Below, in pieces: positions 56,304 to 64,000 of a stretch of 64,000 nucleotides of DNA. Numbering within the stretch: position 1 is the first letter of the stretch; every line of letters begins with the position of its first letter. This DNA comes from Rhizobium sp. RU20A (GTDB taxonomy: Bacteria > Pseudomonadota > Alphaproteobacteria > Rhizobiales > Rhizobiaceae), in NCBI RefSeq assembly GCF_900155885.1, contig NZ_FTMB01000012.1, forward strand, positions 1 through 64,000. Direction: 5' to 3'. The notes beneath the pieces were generated by a model. It was not told the DNA's origin. It ran no database searches and saw only the letters and a program-made list of their open reading frames with translations. The translations under genes were made by a program, and so were the position numbers.

Positions 56304-56462
56304 TTCTTCACTCCACTTGCGGGCAAAACATGCTCATCAGCCAACCCAATGGCCGAAAAAGACATGCATCTATCTCGGAAATTTGGCGGGCTTATACATG
56401 GCAAAACCCGGCTTGACCAGTCCTTGCCCGCACTTTTTCGACTCCGGGCTCCCCGCCTGCCG

Positions 56463-57110
56463 TCAGGCTTCGTCTTCCGGCACGATCCAGGTCTCGGCCA
56501 GCGCAGCCGCCTGCCAGGCCTTCCATGCCGGATGGGCGTTCATCGCGTCCATGTAGGCGCGGCTGCGGGCATCCTCCGTCAACGCGTAAATTGCAAAGCG
56601 GTTGACCACCGGGGCGAACATGGCATCGGCGGCCGAGACCTTGCCGAAGAGGAAGGGGCCGCCGGAGCGGGCAAGGCAATCGCGCCAGATGGCCTCGATG
56701 CGCGCCACATCCGCCATGACGCCTTCCGGCAGGGCGATCGGCGCGTGCGGGCGGCGGATGTTCATCGGGCAGGCGTTGCGCAGGGCCCTAAAGCCGGACA
56801 GCATTTCCATTGAAATGGAGCGGGCCATGGCGCGGTCGGCGCGATCCTGCGGCCAGATGCCGGCCTCGGGAAAGAGGTCGGAGACATATTCGATGATCGC
56901 CAGCGATTCCCACACCCGCGTCTCGCCATGATGCAGGACGGGCACGCGCCCGACCGGCGAGAGCTTGAAGAATTCCGGATTGCCGGCCGGGAAATCGAAG
57001 GGGATCAGAACCTCCTTGAAAGGGATGCCGGCGGCTGTCAGGGCAAACCATGGCCGGAAAGACCAGGAGGAGTAGTTCTTGTTGCCGATATAAAGGGTGA
57101 GGTCGGACAT
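56463..57110 (-). CDS. Glutathione S-transferase family protein
   Basis: A 215-residue GST. The N-terminal thioredoxin-like domain begins LTLYIGNKNYSSWSFRPWFAL, with serine/tyrosine candidates for activating glutathione; VPVL and ESLAIIEY are the glutathione-binding landmarks. The helical C-terminal half ends in WKAWQAAALAE. The class resembles YfcF/zeta-like bacterial GSTs; the electrophile is unknown. It lies between rpmF and mtgA on the same strand. Confidence 0.9.
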   Translation of the reverse strand: MSDLTLYIGNKNYSSWSFRPWFALTAAGIPFKEVLIPFDFPAGNPEFFKLSPVGRVPVLHHGETRVWESLAIIEYVSDLFPEAGIWPQDRADRAMARSISMEMLSGFRALRNACPMNIRRPHAPIALPEGVMADVARIEAIWRDCLARSGGPFLFGKVSAADAMFAPVVNRFAIYALTEDARSRAYMDAMNAHPAWKAWQAAALAETWIVPEDEA

Positions 57111-57183
57111 TGCGGGCCTTTCGCGATCGAGAGGCCTTACAATAGGCAGTTCAGCGCGTCACGACCAACAAAAAGCTTTGATA

Positions 57184-57903
57184 TCAGTCATAAAGACATC
57201 TGACATAATCGCCTGACCCTGCGGCGCGGCGTTCGATGACGCGGGCAAGGCGCTGCAGGCCGCGGCCGGGCTTGCTGGCGACGCGGTCGATGGGATTGGG
57301 GAGGGATACCGCCAGGAGCGCGGCCTGACGGCGGGAGAGCTTTGCGGCGGGCACGTTGAAATGATAACGCGCGGCAGCCTCGATGCCGTAAATGCCCGGC
57401 CCCCATTCGGCGATGTTGAGATAGATCTCCATCAGCCGGCGTTTTGACCAGACGAAATCGGCGGCGAGCGCCAGCGGCAGTTCCAGGCCCTTGCGGATGA
57501 AGGAGCGACCGTTCCACAGAAAAAGGTTCTTGGCGGTCTGCATGGGGATGGTGCTGGCACCGCGGGTCTGTGCGCCTTCCAGCGCGTCATCGACGACGCC
57601 GCGCATCTGAACCCAGTCGACGCCGTTGTGGAAGCAGTATTGCCCGTCTTCGGACATCATCACCGACTGCACGAGAACGGGTGCGATGTCGTCGAAATCG
57701 ACCCACTGGCGATCATAGCCGCGAAAGAGGGCGAGATCGGCCGCCATCAGCGTCGAGACCGGGTGGATGAAGGGCAGGGCATAGACGAGAATGAGGAGGT
57801 AGGGCGCAAGCAGCAGCGCGGCGACAAGCACCACGACACGGTGCAGCCAGGATCGCTTCGGTCCCGGCGCAGGCGACTGCGCAACGGCCGGCTTGTTCGT
57901 CAC
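57184..57903 (-). CDS. mtgA: Monofunctional biosynthetic peptidoglycan transglycosylase
   Basis: A 239-residue GT51 enzyme polymerising lipid II into glycan strands. One N-terminal membrane helix ([21 protein letters not shown]) is followed by the GT51 motifs: [17 protein letters not shown] with the catalytic Glu, the second GT51 motif [16 protein letters not shown] (usually GxSTIxQQ, here with Met for the first Gln), [27 protein letters not shown] and [13 protein letters not shown]. The start is uncertain: GTG 57903 has GGAG in front, while GTG 58011 would add a 36-residue basic extension. Confidence 0.9.
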   Translation of the reverse strand: MTNKPAVAQSPAPGPKRSWLHRVVVLVAALLLAPYLLILVYALPFIHPVSTLMAADLALFRGYDRQWVDFDDIAPVLVQSVMMSEDGQYCFHNGVDWVQMRGVVDDALEGAQTRGASTIPMQTAKNLFLWNGRSFIRKGLELPLALAADFVWSKRRLMEIYLNIAEWGPGIYGIEAAARYHFNVPAAKLSRRQAALLAVSLPNPIDRVASKPGRGLQRLARVIERRAAGSGDYVRCLYD

Positions 57904-58178
57904 CTCGACCGTCTCCTCGCGTGTATCCGGCGTTACCTCCACCCGGTTGCTCCGCCTGTGCCGTTCATCACTCCGTGGCCGCCTCTCGATCCTCGCAAGG
58001 CCCGCCGACACGTGTCCGATCCTGTCCTGGACATGCCGTGCTGCGGGCCATGCACTCTTACCTGAAGCGCAGGCGAATCAAAAACGGTTTTGGGCCTTCA
58101 TCCAAGACGTGGTGAATCCGCCTGCCGTGGCGGCGGCGGTGCTTGCGCCGGTCCTTCCGTCATGCAAAACAAACGCCT

Positions 58179-59093
58179 ATGAACACCCTTTCTCCTTCCG
58201 TTTCCGATCGCATGCGCTTGACGGCCGATGCCGTGGAGGCGCGGCTGGCCGTGCTTTTAACCACCACGCCGGGGGCGGACGAAATCGCCCGGCCGGAGCG
58301 CCTGGTGGCCGCCATGCGCCATGCGGTGCTGAACGGCGGCAAGCGGTTCCGGCCCTTTCTCGTGACGGAGAGCACGGCACTCTTCGATGGCAACCGCGAT
58401 GCGGCGTTGACGGTGGCAGCGGCGCTCGAATGCCTGCACTGTTATTCGCTCGTGCATGACGATCTGCCGTCCATGGACGACGACGATCTGAGGCGCGGCC
58501 AGCCGACCGTGCATATCGCCTATGACGAGGCGACCGCCATTCTGGCCGGCGACAGCCTGCTGACGCTGGCCTTCGACATCCTTTCCGATCCGGAAGTGCA
58601 GCTGGATCCTGCGCGGCAGATCGCGCTGGTGCGGGCGCTTTCCCGGGCAGCCGGTATCGGCGGCATGGCGGGCGGGCAGGCGCTGGATCTGGCGGCGGAG
58701 ACCGACGCGCCTGACGAGGCGGGTATCCGGCAGCTGCAGGCGATGAAGACGGGTGCGCTGATCCGCTTCGGCTGCGAGGCCGGGGCTATTATCGCCGGCG
58801 CATCGGAGGCGGACCGCCAGGTGATGCGGCGTTTCGGCCAGACGATCGGCCTTGCCTTCCAGCTGGCCGACGATGTGCTCGACATCACCGCCGATGCCGC
58901 CGTGATGGGCAAGGCGACGGGCAAGGATGCCGGTCGTGGCAAGGGGACGCTGGTGGGCCTTCACGGCCTCGACTGGGCGCGCCGCACGCTTTGCGACCTC
59001 GTGGACGAGGCCGGCACGCTGCTTTTGCCGTACGGTGCGCGTGGCGCCGTGCTGGCGGAAACCGCCCGCTTCGTGGCGGAACGGCAGAGCTGA
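58179..59093 (+). CDS. ispA: Farnesyl diphosphate synthase (geranyltranstransferase)
   Basis: A 304-residue trans-prenyltransferase joining IPP to DMAPP and GPP to give FPP. The first Asp-rich motif is HDDLPSMDDDDLRRG (with the two-residue insertion of type II bacterial FPP synthases), and the second is FQLADDVLDITAD; GGKRFRPFL holds the IPP-binding residues. The C-terminal YGARGAVLAETARFVAERQ is usual. It lies beside ispG, which converges on it, and uses the product of the MEP pathway. FPP feeds undecaprenyl phosphate, quinones and hopanoids. Confidence 0.94.
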   Translation: MNTLSPSVSDRMRLTADAVEARLAVLLTTTPGADEIARPERLVAAMRHAVLNGGKRFRPFLVTESTALFDGNRDAALTVAAALECLHCYSLVHDDLPSMDDDDLRRGQPTVHIAYDEATAILAGDSLLTLAFDILSDPEVQLDPARQIALVRALSRAAGIGGMAGGQALDLAAETDAPDEAGIRQLQAMKTGALIRFGCEAGAIIAGASEADRQVMRRFGQTIGLAFQLADDVLDITADAAVMGKATGKDAGRGKGTLVGLHGLDWARRTLCDLVDEAGTLLLPYGARGAVLAETARFVAERQS

Positions 59094-59114
59094 GCCAGTC
59101 TTTTCGTTTGCCGG

Positions 59115-60386
59115 CTATTCGGCGGCGGAGGAGGTGGCGGGGCTGAAGCGCTTCTCGATGTAGTCGTTGACAAGAGCCTCGAAGTCGCCGGCAATGTTGG
59201 TGCCGCGCAGCGTCAGCGCTTTCTTGCCATCGATATAGACGGGAGCGGCGGGCAGTTCGCCGGTGCCGGGCAGCGAGATGCCGATATCGGCATGCTTGCT
59301 TTCGCCGGGGCCATTGACGATGCAGCCCATGACGGCGACCTTCAGGCCTTCGACGCCCGGATATTTCTCGCGCCAGACCGGCATGTTGCGGCGGATATCC
59401 TCCTGGATCTTCTGCGCAAGTTCCTGGAAGACGGTGGACGTGGTGCGCCCACAGCCCGGACAGGCGGCGACGACAGGGATGAACTGGCGAAAGCCCATGA
59501 CCTGCAGCAGTTCCTGCGCCACCTGCACCTCGCGGGTGCGGTCGCCGCCGGGCTCCGGCGTCAGCGAAATGCGGATCGTGTCGCCAATGCCCTGCTGCAT
59601 GAGAATGCCGAGCGAGGCCGAGGAGGAGACGATGCCCTTCGTGCCCATGCCGGCCTCGGTGAGGCCGAGATGCAGGGCGTGGTCGGAGCGGGTGGCGAGC
59701 ATGGCGTAGACGGCGATGAGGTCCTGCACGGCGCTCACCTTGGCGGAGAGAATGATCCTGTCGCGCGGCAGGCCGATGTCTTCGGCCAGTTCGGCCGAGA
59801 GAAGGGCGGACTGGCAGATCGCCTCCCGCATGACCTGCTGGGCCGTCAACGGAAAGCCTTGGGCCTGGTTTTCGTCCATCAGGCGGGTCAGGAGTTCCTG
59901 GTCGAGCGAGCCCCAATTGACGCCGATGCGCACCGGCTTGTCGTGGCGGATAGCGGTTTCGACGATGGCGGCGAACTGTCGGTCCTTCTTGTCCTTGAAG
60001 CCGACATTGCCGGGATTGATGCGGTATTTGGCCAGTGCTTCAGCGCATGCCGGATGATCGGCCAGCAGTTTGTGACCGATGTAATGGAAGTCGCCGACAA
60101 GCGGCACGTCGAGGCCGAGGCGCTCCAGGCGCTCGCGGATTTTCGGGACGGCGGCGGCGCTCTCGTCGCGGTCGACGGTGATGCGGACGATCTCGGAGCC
60201 TGCCTTGTAGAGGGCGGCGACCTGCGCCACCGTCGCGTCGATGTCGGCCGTGTCGGTATTGGTCATGGACTGGACGACGACGGGCGCCCCGCCGCCGACC
60301 ATCACGCCGCCGACATCCACGCCGACGGAGGCGCGACGGGGCTTCGGTTCGAATTCGAATGCGGGAGCGGTAAGCCGCGACGACAT
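59115..60386 (-). CDS. ispG: 4-hydroxy-3-methylbut-2-enyl diphosphate synthase
   Basis: A 423-residue iron-sulfur enzyme (GcpE) converting ME-cPP to HMBPP, the penultimate MEP-pathway step. Typical parts are [14 protein letters not shown] at the TIM-barrel start, [20 protein letters not shown], and the C-terminal cluster cysteines in [11 protein letters not shown] and [14 protein letters not shown] five bases before the ATG at 60386 fixes the start; the same frame stays open far upstream through the neighbouring transporter but that part is a shadow. It converges with ispA. Confidence 0.96.
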   Translation of the reverse strand: MSSRLTAPAFEFEPKPRRASVGVDVGGVMVGGGAPVVVQSMTNTDTADIDATVAQVAALYKAGSEIVRITVDRDESAAAVPKIRERLERLGLDVPLVGDFHYIGHKLLADHPACAEALAKYRINPGNVGFKDKKDRQFAAIVETAIRHDKPVRIGVNWGSLDQELLTRLMDENQAQGFPLTAQQVMREAICQSALLSAELAEDIGLPRDRIILSAKVSAVQDLIAVYAMLATRSDHALHLGLTEAGMGTKGIVSSSASLGILMQQGIGDTIRISLTPEPGGDRTREVQVAQELLQVMGFRQFIPVVAACPGCGRTTSTVFQELAQKIQEDIRRNMPVWREKYPGVEGLKVAVMGCIVNGPGESKHADIGISLPGTGELPAAPVYIDGKKALTLRGTNIAGDFEALVNDYIEKRFSPATSSAAE

Positions 60387-60499
60387 GGCAACCTCGGAGA
60401 TCCGGTTTTCGCTGGTCCTCAGGTGGAGGACCGGCGATGGCTTGTCAACGGTATCTGGCAGTCGTTTGTGACGTCCCTTTGTCGCCCGGCCCGTGTTGA

Positions 60500-61678
60500 T
60501 CAGTGTTTCTGATCGGCGTGCACGGCGTGGTGGGAGAGCAGCAGAACCACGATGAACAGCGCCGGCAGTGACGCATAGATCACCCCGAAGCCGATGTACT
60601 CCGCCAGAAAACCGATGACCGAGGGGGCGACGAGGATGCCGGAATAACCCATGAAGGTGACGACGGAGAGGCCGATGCCGGGCTGGAGGCCGGGCATGTT
60701 TCCGGCCGCCGAGAAGGCGATCGGCACCATGTTGGCAATGCCGATGCCGGCAAAGGCAAAGCCGAGGATCGCAAGCCAGGCATCCCCCGCCAGCCCGGCC
60801 ACGAGCATGCCGACAAGGGCGAAGCCGGCACTGACGCGCAGGGTGCGAACGGCGCCGAGACGATCCCGCACGAGGTCGCCGGCAAAGCGCATGATGCACA
60901 TGGTGGCAGAAAAGGCAGCGAAGGCAAAACCGGAGAAGGTCACGGAGGCGCCGAGCTCGGAGCGCAGGTAAAGGGCACTCCAATCCAGCACCGCGCCCTC
61001 CGGGATCATCGAGAACAGCGCCATGATGCCGACCAGCCAGGGCAGCAGCGTTCTCGGCAGGCTGAGCTTTTCCTTCTTTGCCTCCGGATGCGGCGCGTCC
61101 CTGAGGGTGATCGGCCAGGCAACGGCCAGCATCAGGGCGGAGACGATCGTGACGATCACGGCGTGGGCGGTGATGCCGAGCGTGCCCATCGTAATGCCGC
61201 CGACCCCGGCACCCAGCACCCCGCCAAGGCTCCAGAAGGCATGGCAGGAGGACATGATGGCGCGGCGCATGGATTTCTCGACCTCGATCGCATTGGCGTT
61301 CATCGCGACATCCATGGCGCCGAGAAAGGCGCCAAGCGCGAGCATGCCGACAAAGCCGGTCCAAAGATTGGGGACGAAGGTCATGACGAGCAGCATGGGG
61401 GTCAGGAAGACCCCCGACACCAGCGAGACCTGCCGGGAGCCGAGGCGCGCCGACAGGGCGCCGGCGACCGGCATCAGAATCAGGGAGCCAATGCCGAAGG
61501 CGAGCACGAGCAGGCCAAGAACACCTTCGGACACGCCGAGCCTGTCTTTGAATTCGGGGATTTTCGGCACCCAGCTGCCCATGATGAAGCCGTTCATCAG
61601 GAACAGCAGGGAAACGGCCAGCCGGATTTTCGGCATATAGCCGACCGTCAGGAGTGGTGCGGTGCGGGTCGTGCTCAT
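60500..61678 (-). CDS. MFS transporter (YbjJ-like)
   Basis: A 392-residue, twelve-helix MFS protein. The start [28 protein letters not shown] and [17 protein letters not shown] (motif A) resemble the YbjJ/FucP-related bacterial group of uncharacterised transporters. Its start overlaps the DeoR gene stop by four bases (ATGA), so the two are translated together and the DeoR protein probably controls the operon. DeoR regulators sense sugar phosphates, which favours a sugar or sugar-derivative substrate; unproved. Confidence 0.88.
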   Translation of the reverse strand: MSTTRTAPLLTVGYMPKIRLAVSLLFLMNGFIMGSWVPKIPEFKDRLGVSEGVLGLLVLAFGIGSLILMPVAGALSARLGSRQVSLVSGVFLTPMLLVMTFVPNLWTGFVGMLALGAFLGAMDVAMNANAIEVEKSMRRAIMSSCHAFWSLGGVLGAGVGGITMGTLGITAHAVIVTIVSALMLAVAWPITLRDAPHPEAKKEKLSLPRTLLPWLVGIMALFSMIPEGAVLDWSALYLRSELGASVTFSGFAFAAFSATMCIMRFAGDLVRDRLGAVRTLRVSAGFALVGMLVAGLAGDAWLAILGFAFAGIGIANMVPIAFSAAGNMPGLQPGIGLSVVTFMGYSGILVAPSVIGFLAEYIGFGVIYASLPALFIVVLLLSHHAVHADQKH

Positions 61679-62481
61679 CGGTTTTGTCTCTGGATCGGAT
61701 TTTCGGTCGCGACTGCGCGGACGATTGTGGGCCCGCAGGCGGCGATGGCGGCGGTCGTCGCCGCGTCGGCATCCGCCTCCACCACGACGGTGAGGGCGGC
61801 GCTCAGCGGCATGACCTGGAAGGCGGCTGCATGCGTCAGTTTCTCGTTTGTCGCGGCCGCCAGTGTCCGGCGGGCGGCGGCGCAGGCCATGCGCTTGAAG
61901 ACGGCGTCTTCATAGACATCGGCGGCGAGTCCATGATCGGCGGTCATACCGCAGGCGCCGATGAGGCAGAGGTCGGGACGGATCTGATCAAGCTGGCGCA
62001 GCGCCGTGGTGTCGATGGCGGCGCCGACGACGGGGTCGATCTTGCCGCCAATCACAATCAACTGCGTCTCGGGCCGCATGGTGAGTTCGGCGGCGAGGGC
62101 GGGTGTGTTGGTGACGGCGGTGATGCGCATGCCGGCCGGCAGGCTGCGCACCACGGCAAGATTGGTCGAGCCGGCGTCGAAGAAGACCACCATGCCGTCT
62201 TCGATAAGGGAGGCAGCGGCCGCGCCGAGCAGCGCCTTGCGCGTCGGCGCTTCCGCGATGCGCTCGGCAAGCGGGCGGGTCGTGCCACGCGGCAGCAGCG
62301 CGCCGCCATAGACGCGCTCGCACTCGCCGCGCGCCGCCATCTCGCGCAGGTCCCGGCGAACGGTGTCCTCGGAAACCCCGAAGTCGCGCGCGAGTTTCTG
62401 GGCGAGAACGCGGCCTTTCGTGTGCAATTCGGTCAAAATCAGCGTCTGGCGCTCGCTGACAAGGTGATCTGGTTCGGTCAT
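61675..62481 (-). CDS. DeoR/GlpR-family transcriptional regulator
   Basis: A 268-residue DeoR regulator. The N-terminal HTH is [24 protein letters not shown] with the family's VYGGAL following. The C-terminal sugar-phosphate isomerase-like domain shows VFFDAGSTN (phosphate-binding) and later [13 protein letters not shown]. It is upstream of and overlapping the MFS transporter, suggesting local control. The ribosome site is weak; a TTG nine codons upstream is a less likely start. Confidence 0.9.
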   Translation of the reverse strand: MTEPDHLVSERQTLILTELHTKGRVLAQKLARDFGVSEDTVRRDLREMAARGECERVYGGALLPRGTTRPLAERIAEAPTRKALLGAAAASLIEDGMVVFFDAGSTNLAVVRSLPAGMRITAVTNTPALAAELTMRPETQLIVIGGKIDPVVGAAIDTTALRQLDQIRPDLCLIGACGMTADHGLAADVYEDAVFKRMACAAARRTLAAATNEKLTHAAAFQVMPLSAALTVVVEADADAATTAAIAACGPTIVRAVATENPIQRQNR

Positions 62482-62547
62482 ACGTCGTAAATCGGTATTA
62501 ATCGGCAAAAACGTGCATAAACGGTGCCGAGCTTTCCCGCAAGAACG

Positions 62548-62572
62548 AAAATGCCCGGCACGAGGCCGGGCA
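62548..62572 (-). terminator. Rho-independent terminator after pyc
   Basis: On the minus strand TGCCCGGC and GCCGGGCA pair over 8 bp around CTCGT and are followed by TTTTCG. It begins 31 nt after the pyc stop. Confidence 0.85.
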
Positions 62573-62603
62573 CGTTCAGTTTGCCGAGAATTTCGGGTCA
62601 GCC

Positions 62604-64000
62604 TCAGCCGAAGACGATCAGCAGGTCCTTGGTGTCGATCTGGTCGCCGGCCTTGACGAGGACTTCGGCGATCGTGCCGTCCTTGTCGGCATGAAGGGCC
62701 GTTTCCATCTTCATCGCCTCGATGGAGAGGAGGACGTCGCCGGCCTTGACCGCCTGGCCGGCCGAGACCGCGACTGTCGAGATGACGCCCGGCATCGGCG
62801 CACCGAGATGAGCGGCGCTGCCGGCATCGGCCTTGCGGCGCAGCATGGTCGTGGCGGCACGGTTGCGATCCGGCACCTTGATGAGGCGCGGCTGGCCGTT
62901 CAGTTCGAAGAACACCTTGACCATCGCCTGCTCATCCGGCTCGCTCTTGGCCTGATGCAGGATGACGAGCGACTTGCCGCGCTCGATTTCCGGCGAGAGT
63001 TCTTCGCCAGCCGAAAGGCCGTAGAAATAGGCGGGCGTCGGCAGCACGCTGACGGGACCGTAGGTTTCAGCGGCCATCGCGTAATCCGTGAAGACCTTCG
63101 GATACATCAGGTAGGACGCGAACTCCTGATTGGTGACGGCGCGCTCCAGCTTGTCCTCGATCGCCTTGCGTTCGGCATCGAGATCGGCCGGCGGGAGCAG
63201 GGAGCCTGGAACGGCGGTGTAGGGCTCGTCGCCCTTCAGCGCCTTCTTCTGAAGGGCTTGCGGCCAGCCACCCGGGGGCTGGCCGAGATCGCCCTTGAGC
63301 ATGGAGACGACCGAATCCGGGAAGGCGATATCCTTGGCCGGATTCTCGACGTCGGCGACGGTCAGGTCCTGGCTCACCATCATCAGCGCCATATCGCCGA
63401 CGACCTTGGAGGAGGGCGTGACCTTGACGATGTCGCCGAACATCTGGTTCGCGTCGGCATAGGCTTGGGCGACCTGGTGCCAGCGGGTCTCGAGGCCGAG
63501 GGAGCGGGCCTGCTCCTTGAGATTGGTGAACTGGCCGCCCGGCATTTCGTGCAGGTAGACTTCCGAGGCCGGACCCTTGAGGTCGCTTTCGAAGGCCGCA
63601 TACTGGTGGCGTACCGCTTCCCAGTAGAAGGAAATGCGGCGGATCCATTCGGTGTCGAGACCCGGATCGCGCTCCGTGCCCTTCAGGGCTTCCGCGATGG
63701 AGCCGATGCAGGGCTGCGAGGTGTTGCCGGAGAGCGCATCCATCGCGGCATCCACTACGTCGACACCGGCCTCGACGGCGGCGAGAACGGTCGCGGCCGA
63801 GATGCCCGAGGTATCGTGAGTGTGGAAATGGATCGGCAGATCGGTGGCTTCGCGCAGGGCCTTGAACAGCACACGGGCGGCGGCGGGCTTCAGCAGGCCG
63901 GCCATGTCCTTGACGGCGATCATATGCGCGCCAGCCTTTTCCAGCTGGACGGCGAGATCGGTGTAGTACTTCAGATCATATTTCGGGCGTGCCGAATTGA
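62604..64000 (-). CDS. pyc: Pyruvate carboxylase, C-terminal part (runs off the window)
   Basis: The 3' 1397 bases of a minus-strand gene; the frame is open through the right edge, so the N-terminus lies outside. Visible are the end of the carboxyltransferase barrel (MIAVKDMAGLLKP, HFHTHDTSG with metal-binding histidines, and PGGQFTNLKEQA), then the C-terminal biotin carrier domain with the biotinylated lysine in EAMKMET. The enzyme carboxylates pyruvate to oxaloacetate. The single-chain form with barrel and biotin domain fused, not separate oxaloacetate decarboxylase subunits, is the usual rhizobial Pyc. A terminator follows. Confidence 0.95.
   Translation of the reverse strand, partial: NSARPKYDLKYYTDLAVQLEKAGAHMIAVKDMAGLLKPAAARVLFKALREATDLPIHFHTHDTSGISAATVLAAVEAGVDVVDAAMDALSGNTSQPCIGSIAEALKGTERDPGLDTEWIRRISFYWEAVRHQYAAFESDLKGPASEVYLHEMPGGQFTNLKEQARSLGLETRWHQVAQAYADANQMFGDIVKVTPSSKVVGDMALMMVSQDLTVADVENPAKDIAFPDSVVSMLKGDLGQPPGGWPQALQKKALKGDEPYTAVPGSLLPPADLDAERKAIEDKLERAVTNQEFASYLMYPKVFTDYAMAAETYGPVSVLPTPAYFYGLSAGEELSPEIERGKSLVILHQAKSEPDEQAMVKVFFELNGQPRLIKVPDRNRAATTMLRRKADAGSAAHLGAPMPGVISTVAVSAGQAVKAGDVLLSIEAMKMETALHADKDGTIAEVLVKAGDQIDTKDLLIVFG

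Noticed and set aside
60387-61772. Open frame continuing upstream of ispG into the MFS region
   Set aside because: The upstream part is Arg/Pro/His-rich and out of frame with a full MFS transporter; ispG has a good start with ribosome site at 60386.

Overview
The window is a stretch of high-GC alphaproteobacterial chromosome. It most resembles the Rhizobiaceae (Sinorhizobium/Shinella/Rhizobium type). Supporting signs are a one-enzyme (Shemin) ALA synthase HemA, the neighbourhoods phaR-phbA-phbB and Suv3-like helicase-S4 protein-fdxA-carD-rpoH, a SAM-II riboswitch before metA, a TPP riboswitch before thiBPQ, and promoter sequences matching the alphaproteobacterial EcfG/RpoE2 general-stress sigma factor. 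I found no IS element, prophage, CRISPR array, tRNA or rRNA. Genes are densely packed on both strands. Many long open frames antisense to real genes are GC artefacts and are left out.

Layout. 0.1-6.3 kb: a FAD oxidoreductase, then a catabolic operon (Fe-dependent alcohol dehydrogenase, aldehyde dehydrogenase, mandelate-racemase-type dehydratase) divergent from a LysR regulator. 6.3-12 kb: two unknown membrane-anchored proteins, an ExoY/PssA-type sugar transferase, an Lrp regulator divergent from a saccharopine/lysine dehydrogenase, CheW and arginase. 12-19 kb: the TamA/TamB outer-membrane assembly pair and a glycine-zipper lipoprotein. 19-30.7 kb: hemA, a catalytically odd SDR, dxr, pterin dehydratase, a DUF1232 protein, an ECF sigma factor, an IalB-like secreted protein, rlmN, a LysE exporter, a TenA family protein, argG and a Bcr/CflA exporter. 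30.7-31.2 kb: a palindromic RIME-like intergenic element. 31.2-37.3 kb: uup and thiN, divergent from riboswitch-controlled thiBPQ. 37.3-38.8 kb: four small stress-type proteins. 39.2-46.4 kb: an M48 protease, a MoxR ATPase, SAM-II/metA, a GNAT, a vWA protein, galM and rpoH. 46.9-56.3 kb: carD, fdxA, an S4 protein, the helicase, the PHB genes and rpmF. 56.4-64 kb: a GST, mtgA, ispA, ispG, an MFS transporter with a DeoR regulator, and the 3' part of pyruvate carboxylase, which runs off the right edge.

Functional threads. Isoprenoids: dxr, ispG and ispA cover two MEP-pathway steps and FPP synthesis. Thiamine: riboswitch-thiBPQ uptake, thiN pyrophosphorylation and tenA salvage. Methionine: SAM-II plus a MetA whose acyl-CoA specificity residue predicts acetyl transfer. 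Stress: exact GGAAC-N16/17-CGTT promoters lie before the FAD oxidoreductase, tamB, phhB, a 62-residue protein and rpoH, and weaker matches lie before two more small proteins. The most promising undescribed material is the 37.3-38.8 kb block of small stress proteins and an 83-bp tandem repeat with a possible Pho box at 52.16-52.50 kb.
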